From an uncultured Prevotellaceae bacterium (GTDB lineage Bacteria > Bacteroidota > Bacteroidia > Bacteroidales > Bacteroidaceae), in assembly GCA_946188395.1 (NCBI GenBank), contig CAMHUU010000017.1, positions 1 to 55,447 of the forward strand: 55,447 nt of DNA, in the 5' to 3' direction. Of the stretch, positions 17,385 through 23,898 are shown one piece after another. The position numbers and the translations under genes are program-made. Under the pieces are notes generated by a model. That model made no database searches and was not told the DNA's origin. It was given only the letters and a program-made list of their open reading frames with translations. How positions within the stretch are numbered: the stretch's first letter is position 1; every line of letters starts with the position of its first letter.

Positions 17385-17412
17385 CTTAATTCTTAACTCT
17401 TAATTCTTAATT
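17385..17412. repeat. Four-unit CTTAATT heptamer array between porQ and cmk
   Basis: Units CTTAATT, CTTAACT, CTTAATT and CTTAATT (28 bp). The stop codon of porQ (17411-17413, minus strand) overlaps the last unit, and the array nearly fills the space before cmk. Confidence 0.85.
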
Positions 17413-18358
17413 ACAAGGCATACGTGACGTTAATTAGCAATGACGATGCCGATACGTGATATTTGGCGTAGGCCACGTGCAGCTTGAAACGCTCCAACTG
17501 CAGTCCGGCACCCAGCGAAAGACCTGCTCCGTGATTGCTCTCACCGTCATTGTCGCTGATTTTCATCTCACTGGCACGCCTGAAGTTATAGCCTGCTGCC
17601 ACATAGATGTTTTCACCTAACAGCAAATCGGCGCCAACTGCCAGATGCTTGATGAATCCCTGGTCCCAGTTGTTCAGTCGCGACAGCGTGGCTGACAATC
17701 GCAGGGGCGAACCGATGAGCCGTTTGCTGACGCCCAGTTGCAGGTCCAGTGGAATGCGCTCGAAGTCGTCCTCGTAAGCCTTAATCTGTCCGCCCAGGTT
17801 CTTGGCAACAGCCGACAACGACCAGCCGTGTTCCTCGTTCTGATAGTTCAAACCTAGATCTACGGCGACAGCTGCCGAATTGTAGCTGGCAATGTGTGAC
17901 GTTACGAAGCGCCCCGTAATACCACCGCTGATGTGGTCGGACAACAGGTAGGCAAACGACCCTGCCAGCGCAATGTCACGAGCCGAGAAATCACCTGTCT
18001 CTATGTTGTCCACCGTAGTCTGCTTCATCGTTCCGTAGTCCATGTATTGTGCGGCGACACCCCATGTGGCACGCTCCTTGTAGGCTTTGACAAACGATGC
18101 CGAAGCAGTCTTGGCGCCCTCCATGTAAGTCATGAAGTTCAGGTTGAGGCTCTTGTCGCTGACATCGCAAATCAGTGCCGGATTATGGAAAATCAGTGTG
18201 GCGTCGTCGTCTGTCAGCGTAATGTTGTCGCCTCCCAGCGCTGCCACGTGGGCACTGACGGGCAGGCGCAGGAAGCTGTACACCTCCTGGCTCTCCTGTG
18301 CGTGTATCCCAATGGCGGATAATAGCACCGAAATGACGACTAAAAGACCTTTTTTCAT
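17411..18358 (-). CDS. porQ: Type IX secretion system protein PorQ
   Basis: A 315-residue outer-membrane beta-barrel protein of the PorV/PorQ (UPF0164) group with a signal peptide (VVISVLLSAIGIHAQ). The N-terminal block YSFLRLPVSAHVAALGGDNI is characteristic, followed by LIFHNPALI. The rest is amphipathic strands ending in the aromatic-poor LLINVTYAL. PorQ takes part in the Bacteroidetes type IX system that exports and anchors surface proteins. It lies upstream of cmk and near ispH, as in related genomes. A TATCTTTG -7 box at 18381-18388 gives a leader of about 16 bases. No other type IX gene is in the window. Confidence 0.9.
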   Translation of the reverse strand: MKKGLLVVISVLLSAIGIHAQESQEVYSFLRLPVSAHVAALGGDNITLTDDDATLIFHNPALICDVSDKSLNLNFMTYMEGAKTASASFVKAYKERATWGVAAQYMDYGTMKQTTVDNIETGDFSARDIALAGSFAYLLSDHISGGITGRFVTSHIASYNSAAVAVDLGLNYQNEEHGWSLSAVAKNLGGQIKAYEDDFERIPLDLQLGVSKRLIGSPLRLSATLSRLNNWDQGFIKHLAVGADLLLGENIYVAAGYNFRRASEMKISDNDGESNHGAGLSLGAGLQLERFKLHVAYAKYHVSASSLLINVTYAL

Positions 18359-18380
18359 CTAATAATCCCTAAATGTGCTG

Positions 18381-18388
18381 CAAAGATA
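18381..18388 (-). promoter_or_regulatory. -7 box for porQ-cmk
   Basis: TATCTTTG on the minus strand, 23 bp before the porQ start. No -33 TTTG is seen; a heptamer array begins 9 bp further upstream. Confidence 0.55.
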
Positions 18389-18396
18389 ACAAAAAA

Positions 18397-18424
18397 CTCT
18401 AAACTCTCATCTCTAAACTCTAAA
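18397..18424. repeat. CTCTAAA heptamer array between divergent promoters
   Basis: Units CTCTAAA, CTCTCAT, CTCTAAA and CTCTAAA, followed by a weak fifth CTTTTTT to 18431. It lies between the -7 boxes of porQ (minus) and the tonB-like gene (plus). Confidence 0.85.
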
Positions 18425-18432
18425 CTTTTTTG

Positions 18433-18440
18433 TACCTTTG
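18433..18440 (+). promoter_or_regulatory. -7 box for the tonB-like gene
   Basis: TACCTTTG matches TAnnTTTG and lies 41 bp before the ATG. Its -33 position falls in the CTCTAAA array. Confidence 0.6.
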
Positions 18441-18480
18441 CAAAATAATAACGCGGTTTTTCGCATTTTATTGTCAATAA

Positions 18481-19197
18481 ATGGAACAAAAAAAGACACA
18501 ACGTGCAGATATCGACCAGCGTCGCACCACGGGATTCCTCCTGGGGCTGACCTTTGTGTTGGCTTTGTTTTACGTGTGTTTGGAGTGGAATGCTGTTATC
18601 GGAAATGATGGTTTTATTCCCCTCGACATCGACGAAATGGTTCACGAGAGCGATCTGATTCCCATGTCGAATGTGGAGACGATGACTCAAATGACCGAGA
18701 AAAAGCAGATAGAGAAAGCCGAACAGCTCAACGTCGTCGACGATAATGTGGAAATCAGCGAACCTGACGACGAAGAACTGGAAGGCGAAATGGAAGGTGA
18801 CGACGAGGCGCTGCTGAAGGAGTTGGAGGAGTCGATGGACGACGATAAGGCGCTGGCTTCGTTGGGCGTTGATCCCAATAATCCGCTCAACTTCCATGTG
18901 GCCGAGGAACTGCCTCAGTTTCCTGGTGGTGCCGTCGAGTTCATGAAGTGGCTCACCAAACATCTGCGCTATCCCTATAAGGCTCGTCAGCAGAAGGTGC
19001 AGGGCAAGGTGCTTGCCGTGTTCTATGTCGAAAAGGACGGCCACGTTTCGGGCGTTGGCGTTACCCGTTCGTTGTCGCCGGAATGCGACCGCGAAGTCGT
19101 GCGCGTCTTGAACATGATGCCCAAGTGGAAACCAGGCATTCAGAACGACCGCCCTTGTCGCACCAAGGTGTGCATCCCCGTCGTGTTCCGCTTATAA
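18481..19197 (+). CDS. TonB-family energy-transducing protein
   Basis: A 238-residue inner-membrane protein with a single N-terminal helix at about residues 19-38 (GFLLGLTFVLALFYVCLEW). A long acidic Asp/Glu-rich periplasmic linker follows (about 70-125). The C-terminal TonB domain spans about 155-238, with LRYPYKARQQKVQGKVLAVF, KDGHVSGVGVTRSL, and KWKPGIQNDRPCRTKVCIPV. TonB passes proton-motive energy to outer-membrane receptors, and this group is abundant in Bacteroidetes, which use SusC-type importers. The linker is acidic rather than the proline-rich type of E. coli TonB. No ExbB/ExbD genes lie nearby, so it may serve a shared ExbBD complex. Confidence 0.88.
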   Translation: MEQKKTQRADIDQRRTTGFLLGLTFVLALFYVCLEWNAVIGNDGFIPLDIDEMVHESDLIPMSNVETMTQMTEKKQIEKAEQLNVVDDNVEISEPDDEELEGEMEGDDEALLKELEESMDDDKALASLGVDPNNPLNFHVAEELPQFPGGAVEFMKWLTKHLRYPYKARQQKVQGKVLAVFYVEKDGHVSGVGVTRSLSPECDREVVRVLNMMPKWKPGIQNDRPCRTKVCIPVVFRL

Positions 19198-19206
19198 CCT
19201 CGTAAA

Positions 19207-19241
19207 ATTATGCATTATGCATTATAAATTATGAATTAATA
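19207..19241. repeat. Five-unit ATTATGC heptamer array
   Basis: Units ATTATGC, ATTATGC, ATTATAA, ATTATGA and ATTAATA (35 bp) fill most of the gap between the tonB-like and polyprenyl synthase genes. The array ends 2 bp before the ATG at 19244. Confidence 0.88.
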
Positions 19242-19243
19242 AT

Positions 19244-20224
19244 ATGAAACAACTCTCATCCGACGAAATCCTGCAGCTGGTTAACGACTACCTCGACCAC
19301 CTGCCTTACGACAGGAAGCCTGCTTCGCTTTATGAACCTGTCCAGTATGTTCTCTCGCTTGGTGGTAAGCGCATCCGTCCTGTGCTGATGCTGCTGGGTT
19401 ATAACCTTTGGCACGAGCGTCCCGAGGACATTCTCATGCCTGCCTGTGGTGTGGAAACCTATCATAACTATACCCTCCTGCACGACGATTTGATGGACAA
19501 TGCCGACGTGCGTCGAGGCCACCAGACGGTACATCGCCGTTGGGACGCCAATAAGGCTATTCTCTCGGGCGACTCCATGCTGGTGCTGGCCTATCAGCGT
19601 GTCGCTCAGGTGCCTGCCGATAAGCTGCAACAGGTGCTCGACCTTTTCACCACCACAGCACTCGAGATTGGCGAAGGTCAGGAATACGACATGGATTTCG
19701 AGACGCGCAACGACGTCACCGAGGATGAATACATCGAGATGATCCGTCTGAAGACTTCTGTCCTTTTGGCTTGTGCGCTGAAGATGGGCGCCATTCTGGC
19801 TGGTGCTCCCGAGGAGGATACCGAGCGGCTCTATCGTCTGGGCGAACAGGTGGGCTTGGCCTTCCAGTTGCAGGACGACTTGCTCGACGTCTATGGCGAC
19901 CCCGCAGTGTTTGGCAAAGCTATTGGTGGCGACATCACGTCGAACAAAAAGACCTATATGCTCATCAATGCCGTCAATCGTGCCAACGATAAGCAGCGCA
20001 CCGAACTCGAACGCTGGATTAATGCCAAGACATTCAACCGCGACGTGAAGGTTGCCGAGGTGACGCGCCTCTACGACGAGATTGGCATCCGTCAGCTCTG
20101 TGAACAGAAGATTAACTACTATTTCGACTTAGCTCGTCAGACGCTCAGCGAGGTCAACGTTCCCGACGACCACAAACAGTGCCTCAGCGCCTATATGGAC
20201 GAACTCCTCCATCGCAATAAGTAA
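19244..20224 (+). CDS. Polyprenyl (farnesyl/geranylgeranyl-type) diphosphate synthase
   Basis: A 326-residue cytosolic trans-prenyltransferase that joins IPP units to allylic diphosphates, downstream of the IspH product. GGKRIRPVL, the first aspartate-rich motif LLHDDLMDNADVRRG and the second motif FQLQDDLLDVYGD are intact. An aromatic Tyr five residues before the first Asp is the usual mark of short-chain (C15-C20) enzymes; long-chain enzymes carry a small residue there. That is a rule from the family and has not been tested here. It lies between the tonB-like and tatD genes, each joined by a heptamer array. Confidence 0.92.
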   Translation: MKQLSSDEILQLVNDYLDHLPYDRKPASLYEPVQYVLSLGGKRIRPVLMLLGYNLWHERPEDILMPACGVETYHNYTLLHDDLMDNADVRRGHQTVHRRWDANKAILSGDSMLVLAYQRVAQVPADKLQQVLDLFTTTALEIGEGQEYDMDFETRNDVTEDEYIEMIRLKTSVLLACALKMGAILAGAPEEDTERLYRLGEQVGLAFQLQDDLLDVYGDPAVFGKAIGGDITSNKKTYMLINAVNRANDKQRTELERWINAKTFNRDVKVAEVTRLYDEIGIRQLCEQKINYYFDLARQTLSEVNVPDDHKQCLSAYMDELLHRNK

Positions 20225-20227
20225 TCA

Positions 20228-20262
20228 TCATTTCTCATTCCTCATTCCTCATTTCTCATTTG
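20228..20262. repeat. Five-unit TCATTTC/TCATTCC heptamer array
   Basis: Units TCATTTC, TCATTCC, TCATTCC, TCATTTC and TCATTTG (35 bp). The final TTG of the array (20260-20262) is the probable start codon of the tatD gene. Confidence 0.88.
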
Positions 20263-21066
20263 AATTTACAATTCATAGATACCCACTGCCATCTCGACGG
20301 CGAGGAGTTTGCGCAGGATCGCGACGCCGTCGTTCAGCGTGCCCGTGAGGCTGGCTGTACGGCCATCTTCCTACCCGCCATCGACCTGGCGTCGTGCCAC
20401 ACCGTCCTCGACGTCTGCGCCCAATATCCTGACTACTGCCGTCCCATGCTCGGACTGCATCCTGAGGAGGTCCGTGCCGACTGGCGCGACCAACTGGCAT
20501 CTATACATTCTTTGCTTCAGCTCCCTCTCCACTTGGAGAGGGCGGGGGGTGAGGCTCCCCTCGCCATCGGCGAAGTCGGCCTCGATTACTATTGGAGCCG
20601 CGAGTTCGAACAGGAACAGCTGCTGGCTTTCGAGCAGCAGGTTCGTTGGGCTGTCGAGCTGCAGCTGCCCCTGATGATTCATTGCCGTAAGGCACAAAAC
20701 GAGTTGGTCGCTATATTAAAAAGGTACGCGAACGACCTGCCTGGTGGCGTGTTCCATTGTTTTACGGGCAACGAACAGGAGGCCCGTCAGTTGCTCGAGT
20801 TCGACCGCTTTGTGCTTGGTATTGGCGGCGTGCTCACCTTCAAGAAAAGCCATCTTCCGGAAACCCTTGCTGCTGCAGTACCTTTGGATCGTATCGTCCT
20901 CGAGACCGATGCCCCCTATATGGCCCCCGTCCCTATGCGCGGACAGCGCAACGAGTCGGCCTACATCCGCCACGTCATCACCCGCTTGGCCGAGGCCTAC
21001 GGCGTCAGCGAAGAAGATGTCTGCCGACAAACCACTGAAAACGTCTCGCGCGTTTTTGGTGTGTAA
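20260..21066 (+). CDS. TatD-family metal-dependent hydrolase
   Basis: A 268-residue cytosolic TIM-barrel metalloenzyme of the TatD DNase family. Metal ligands are visible: FIDTHCHLDGEEF at the N-terminus, AIGEVGLDYYW, MIHCRK, VFHCFTG and LETDAPYMAP. The chain must begin just before IDTHCH. No ATG is present there, and the only usual initiator is the TTG that closes the heptamer array. A palindromic GC element (20521-20560) is translated in frame as LPLHLERAGGEAPL, between ASIHSLLQ and the AIGEVG strand, a place where relatives have a short loop. All ligands are kept, so activity is expected. Confidence 0.93.
   Translation: MNLQFIDTHCHLDGEEFAQDRDAVVQRAREAGCTAIFLPAIDLASCHTVLDVCAQYPDYCRPMLGLHPEEVRADWRDQLASIHSLLQLPLHLERAGGEAPLAIGEVGLDYYWSREFEQEQLLAFEQQVRWAVELQLPLMIHCRKAQNELVAILKRYANDLPGGVFHCFTGNEQEARQLLEFDRFVLGIGGVLTFKKSHLPETLAAAVPLDRIVLETDAPYMAPVPMRGQRNESAYIRHVITRLAEAYGVSEEDVCRQTTENVSRVFGV
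20521..20560. repeat. In-frame GC-rich palindromic repeat inside tatD
   Basis: CCCTCTCC (20523-20530) pairs with GGAGAGGG (20535-20542), followed by GCGGGGGGTGAGGC. The same type of element occurs in the GH115 gene and, in variant form, twice in the ABC importer gene. Confidence 0.8.
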
Positions 21067-21156
21067 CGTTGATCATTAGGGCTGAAAGGGGAAAGAGCCC
21101 CGTCCTAACAGGGATTTAAAAAAAAATTGCTGAAATCCAAGAAAAACGTGTATTAT

Positions 21157-21188
21157 TTTGCTTTTCTATGATTTTTTTTGTACCTTTG
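21157..21188 (+). promoter_or_regulatory. Promoter for tRNA-Ser
   Basis: TTTG at 21157-21160, a 20 bp spacer and TACCTTTG at 21181-21188 form a near-perfect Bacteroidetes promoter. Transcription would start about 30 bases before the tRNA. The stretch 21067-21156 holds nothing else I can recognise. Confidence 0.75.
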
Positions 21189-21226
21189 CAGGCGATTTTG
21201 AAAAAACGTCTGAGGAATCAGGCTAA

Positions 21227-21314
21227 GGAGAGGTGCTCGAGTGGTTGAAGAGGCACGCCTGGAAAGCGTGTAACCGGCAAAACTGGTTCGCAGGTTCGAA
21301 TCCTGTTCTCTCCG
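21227..21314 (+). tRNA. tRNA-Ser (anticodon GGA)
   Basis: An 88-base class II tRNA. The acceptor arm GGAGAGG pairs with TCTCTCC at the 3' end, with discriminator G at 21314. The anticodon stem CACGC/GCGTG encloses loop CTGGAAA with anticodon GGA at 21261-21263. A long variable arm follows, and the T arm carries GGTTCGAATCC. The CCA end is not encoded. It decodes UCC and UCU. Its last 21 bases are repeated downstream at 21347-21366. Confidence 0.95.
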
Positions 21315-21345
21315 CAGGATGAACAGGTTCAAAACGCCCTAAGGC

Positions 21346-21366
21346 GAATCCTGTTCTCTCCGCAGA
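21346..21366 (+). repeat. Duplicate of the tRNA-Ser 3' end
   Basis: A 21-base copy (CGAATCCTGTTCTCTCCGCA and one more base) of the T-arm/acceptor 3' end lies 49 bp downstream of the original. A direct repeat of a tRNA 3' end is the form of attachment sites left by tRNA-targeting integrases. Only about 30 bp of other sequence lies between the copies, so it could be an empty or collapsed site or a simple tandem duplication. Confidence 0.75.
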
Positions 21367-21380
21367 GGATAAAGAAAATG

Positions 21381-21413
21381 AAACTCCGAGGTAAATTCCT
21401 TGGAGTTTTTTTT
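21381..21413 (+). terminator. Intrinsic terminator after tRNA-Ser
   Basis: AAACTCCGAGG (21381-21391) pairs with CCTTGGAGTTT (21398-21408) in an unbroken 11-pair stem (one G-T), with a six-base loop and a run of T. Confidence 0.9.
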
Positions 21414-21441
21414 GTTTTCTGCTCGCTTATTCGTAACTTTG
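21411..21441 (+). promoter_or_regulatory. Promoter for the GH115 gene
   Basis: TTTG at 21411-21414, a 19 bp spacer and TAACTTTG at 21434-21441. The -33 element is built into the T-run of the tRNA terminator. Confidence 0.7.
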
Positions 21442-21457
21442 CAAAAACAAACTACAG

Positions 21458-23818
21458 ATGAACCGAATGAAGAAACTTTTGACGATATTGTTTGCCTTGT
21501 TGTTGGCTGAGAGCGTTGTGGCACGCCAGCAGGGGCAGGTGGTGTGGTTCGACGGACGGCACCCCATTACGTATAGCGTGCCAGCGGACGTGGAACCAGT
21601 GGTGACGACGGCGTTGGCGATGTGGAAAGATGACATGCGGCAGGTGACAGGCATGGAGCCGGTGGCTGCGAAAAAGGCCACAGTAAGAGTGGTGCCGGGC
21701 AAGGGTGCTGCAGACGGGTTCTGCATCTACGTGAAAGGCGGACAGATTGTCGTGGAGGGCAACAACGGACGCGGCATGGCCTATGGACTGCTGGAGCTGT
21801 CGCGCATGGCTGGTGTGTCGCCCTGGATTTGGTGGGGTGACGTGGTGCCCGAGCGGAAAGCACAGCTGGTGATGGACAGCGCGTTTAGGACCGAGCAGCA
21901 GCCCAGCGTGACGTATCGCGGCATATTTCTGAACGACGAGGACTGGAGTTTGCGCCCATGGAGTACGAAGACGCACGACCCTCAGGGTGAAGGGACCATC
22001 GGAGCTAAGACATACAAACGGATATTCCAATTGTTGCTGCGACTCAGGGGTAATGCGCTGTGGCCCGCCATGCACGAGGGGACGACGGCGTTTTTCAAGA
22101 CCCCTGGGGCAAAAGCGATGGCCGACTCGTGTGGCATCGTCATCGGTACGTCGCACTGTGAGCCGATGCTGCGAAACAATGTCGGCGAATGGGACGTGCA
22201 GGAACGGGGACGCTTTAACTATCGCACGAATCGCGAGGCTGTGCAACAGTATTGGGCAGAACGACTGGAAGAGGTGAAGGGTGAAGGGTTCATGGTTCAG
22301 GGTTCAAGGTTCAAGGGTAAGGGGCAAAAGTCGATGTTTACCATCGGTATGCGGGGCATCCACGACAGTTCGATGGAGGGCTACACGACTGAACAGGAGA
22401 AACTGGAGGGACTGCAACAGGTGATTGACGACCAGCAGGAAATGCTCAGAAAATACATAGGCCATCCGGAGGAGCAGATGCAGGTGTTCGTACCGTATAA
22501 AGAGGTGTTGCAACTGTATGAAAAGGGCCTGCGAGTGCCCGACTACGTGACGCTGATGTGGTGTGACGACAACTACGGCTATATGACGCGACTGTCGGAC
22601 CTTCGAGAGCAACAGCGAGCGGGTGGGGCAGGTGTGTATTACCACCTGAGCTACTGGGGACGTCCGCACGATTATCTGTGGCTGACGACAACCCAGCCGG
22701 GACTCATCTGGAACGAGATGCGGCAGGCCTACGACCACCAGGTGCGTAAGCTGTGGATAGCGAACGTGCACGACCCGAAAGTGGCCGGATACGACCTGGA
22801 ACTGTTTATGGACATGGCGTGGGATATCGAAAGCCTCACCCCTAACCCCTCTCCAAAGGGCGAGGGGAACTTTAAGGGCGAGGGGAGTAAAATGACTCTT
22901 GAACAACATTTGGAACGGTGGCTGTGCAGGCAGTTTGGCAAGGAGGCTGGCGAACGGCTTTTCCCTGCCATGCATGAGTTTTACCGCCTCTGTGGCATCC
23001 GCCGACCAGAATTTATGGGTTGGACACAGGTGGAGCTGGACAAGAAGAAATACCACCGCGGATTGTCGACGGTGACGGACGTACCGCTGACGGCTGAGGA
23101 GGCAAAGGCTCGAATAGCCGACTTTGAGCGCATCAAGGCTACGGTGGGCGAGTGCCGGCAACAGATCCGTCAGGAATTGGCTGACGCCTACTTTGCCGCT
23201 ATCGAATATCCCGTCTGTGCTGCAGCAGCTATGAACCGCAAGATTCTGGGCGATTCCGCCGAGAGTCATCGTGCCTACGAGGAAATCCAGCTGCTGACCA
23301 GTCGGTATAACGAAATGCAGGGCGGCAAGTGGCGCGGGCTGATGGATGCCGCTCCACGCAAACTGCCCGTATTTGACGATGTCCGTGCCAAGCTGAATGA
23401 CACAAAAGGGACGGTTCCTTTTGTGTACTTGAATGCCTGCGACTACGAGACGGCCTCGACAGATGCGAGGGTTATCCAGATGCTGGGCCATTCGATGAAA
23501 GCTGTCGCACTGCCTAAAGACGGTACGCTGACCTATCGGCTCGACGTCGCAAACGAGGGTGACTATACCATCGTCACGTCGCTGATTCCCACCCAGCCTA
23601 ACGATAACGGCGATTTGCGATTCAGCGTCAGTGTGGACGATGGTGAAGAGACGGTGTACAGTCTGAAGGAGCCTTTCCGATCGGAACGCTGGAAACAGAA
23701 CGTGCTCAACGGCCAGGCGCGTCGGGAAACGAAAGTATATCTCGCGAAAGGCACCCATCGGCTGACGATTCGTGCATTGGACGACCATATCGTGGTGGAC
23801 CAAATATTGAAAAAGTAA
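21458..23818 (+). CDS. GH115 family alpha-(4-O-methyl)-glucuronidase
   Basis: A 786-residue exported enzyme with a signal peptide (LLTILFALLLAESVVARQ). Family GH115 removes (methyl)glucuronic acid side groups from glucuronoxylan. Diagnostic stretches are GMAYGLLELSRMAGVSPWIW, VTYRGIFLNDEDWSLRPW, LRLRGNALWPAMHEG, IVIGTSHCEPML, MTLMWCDDNYGYMTRL-like VTLMWCDDNYGYMTR, and AYDHQVRKLWIANVHDPKV. Two repeat inserts are read in frame: a heptamer array at 22273-22321 (VKGEGFMVQGSRFKGKG) and a palindromic element at 22836-22885 (LTPNPSPKGEG). Both lie between conserved blocks. It has its own promoter. The window holds no SusC/D or xylanase beside it, so its exact polysaccharide is inferred from family only. 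Confidence 0.92.
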   Translation: MNRMKKLLTILFALLLAESVVARQQGQVVWFDGRHPITYSVPADVEPVVTTALAMWKDDMRQVTGMEPVAAKKATVRVVPGKGAADGFCIYVKGGQIVVEGNNGRGMAYGLLELSRMAGVSPWIWWGDVVPERKAQLVMDSAFRTEQQPSVTYRGIFLNDEDWSLRPWSTKTHDPQGEGTIGAKTYKRIFQLLLRLRGNALWPAMHEGTTAFFKTPGAKAMADSCGIVIGTSHCEPMLRNNVGEWDVQERGRFNYRTNREAVQQYWAERLEEVKGEGFMVQGSRFKGKGQKSMFTIGMRGIHDSSMEGYTTEQEKLEGLQQVIDDQQEMLRKYIGHPEEQMQVFVPYKEVLQLYEKGLRVPDYVTLMWCDDNYGYMTRLSDLREQQRAGGAGVYYHLSYWGRPHDYLWLTTTQPGLIWNEMRQAYDHQVRKLWIANVHDPKVAGYDLELFMDMAWDIESLTPNPSPKGEGNFKGEGSKMTLEQHLERWLCRQFGKEAGERLFPAMHEFYRLCGIRRPEFMGWTQVELDKKKYHRGLSTVTDVPLTAEEAKARIADFERIKATVGECRQQIRQELADAYFAAIEYPVCAAAAMNRKILGDSAESHRAYEEIQLLTSRYNEMQGGKWRGLMDAAPRKLPVFDDVRAKLNDTKGTVPFVYLNACDYETASTDARVIQMLGHSMKAVALPKDGTLTYRLDVANEGDYTIVTSLIPTQPNDNGDLRFSVSVDDGEETVYSLKEPFRSERWKQNVLNGQARRETKVYLAKGTHRLTIRALDDHIVVDQILKK
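22273..22321. repeat. In-frame seven-unit GGTTCAA heptamer array
   Basis: Two GGTGAAG, then GGTTCAT, GGTTCAG, two GGTTCAA and GGGTAAG give 49 bp inside the GH115 gene. Confidence 0.88.
22836..22885. repeat. In-frame GC-rich palindromic repeat in the GH115 gene
   Basis: TCACCCCTAACCCCTCTCC is followed by AAAGGGCGAGGGG, whose GAGGGG pairs with CCCCTC. A second AAGGGCGAGGGG copy follows at about 22874-22885. Confidence 0.8.
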
Positions 23819-23847
23819 ACGTTAAAATAAAATATCTTGCTATTTGT

Positions 23848-23878
23848 TTTGTAGTTTGCTTACTTTTTCGTACCTTCG
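23848..23878 (+). promoter_or_regulatory. Promoter for hflX
   Basis: TTTG at 23848-23851, a 19 bp spacer and TACCTTCG at 23871-23878 (one mismatch to TAnnTTTG), about 20 bp before the start codon. Confidence 0.55.
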
Positions 23879-23898
23879 CCGCCATATTATAATAATGT

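Noticed and set aside
21315..21366. Second tRNA-Ser gene
   Set aside because: Only the last 21 bases are repeated; there is no second D arm, anticodon arm or 5' acceptor strand.
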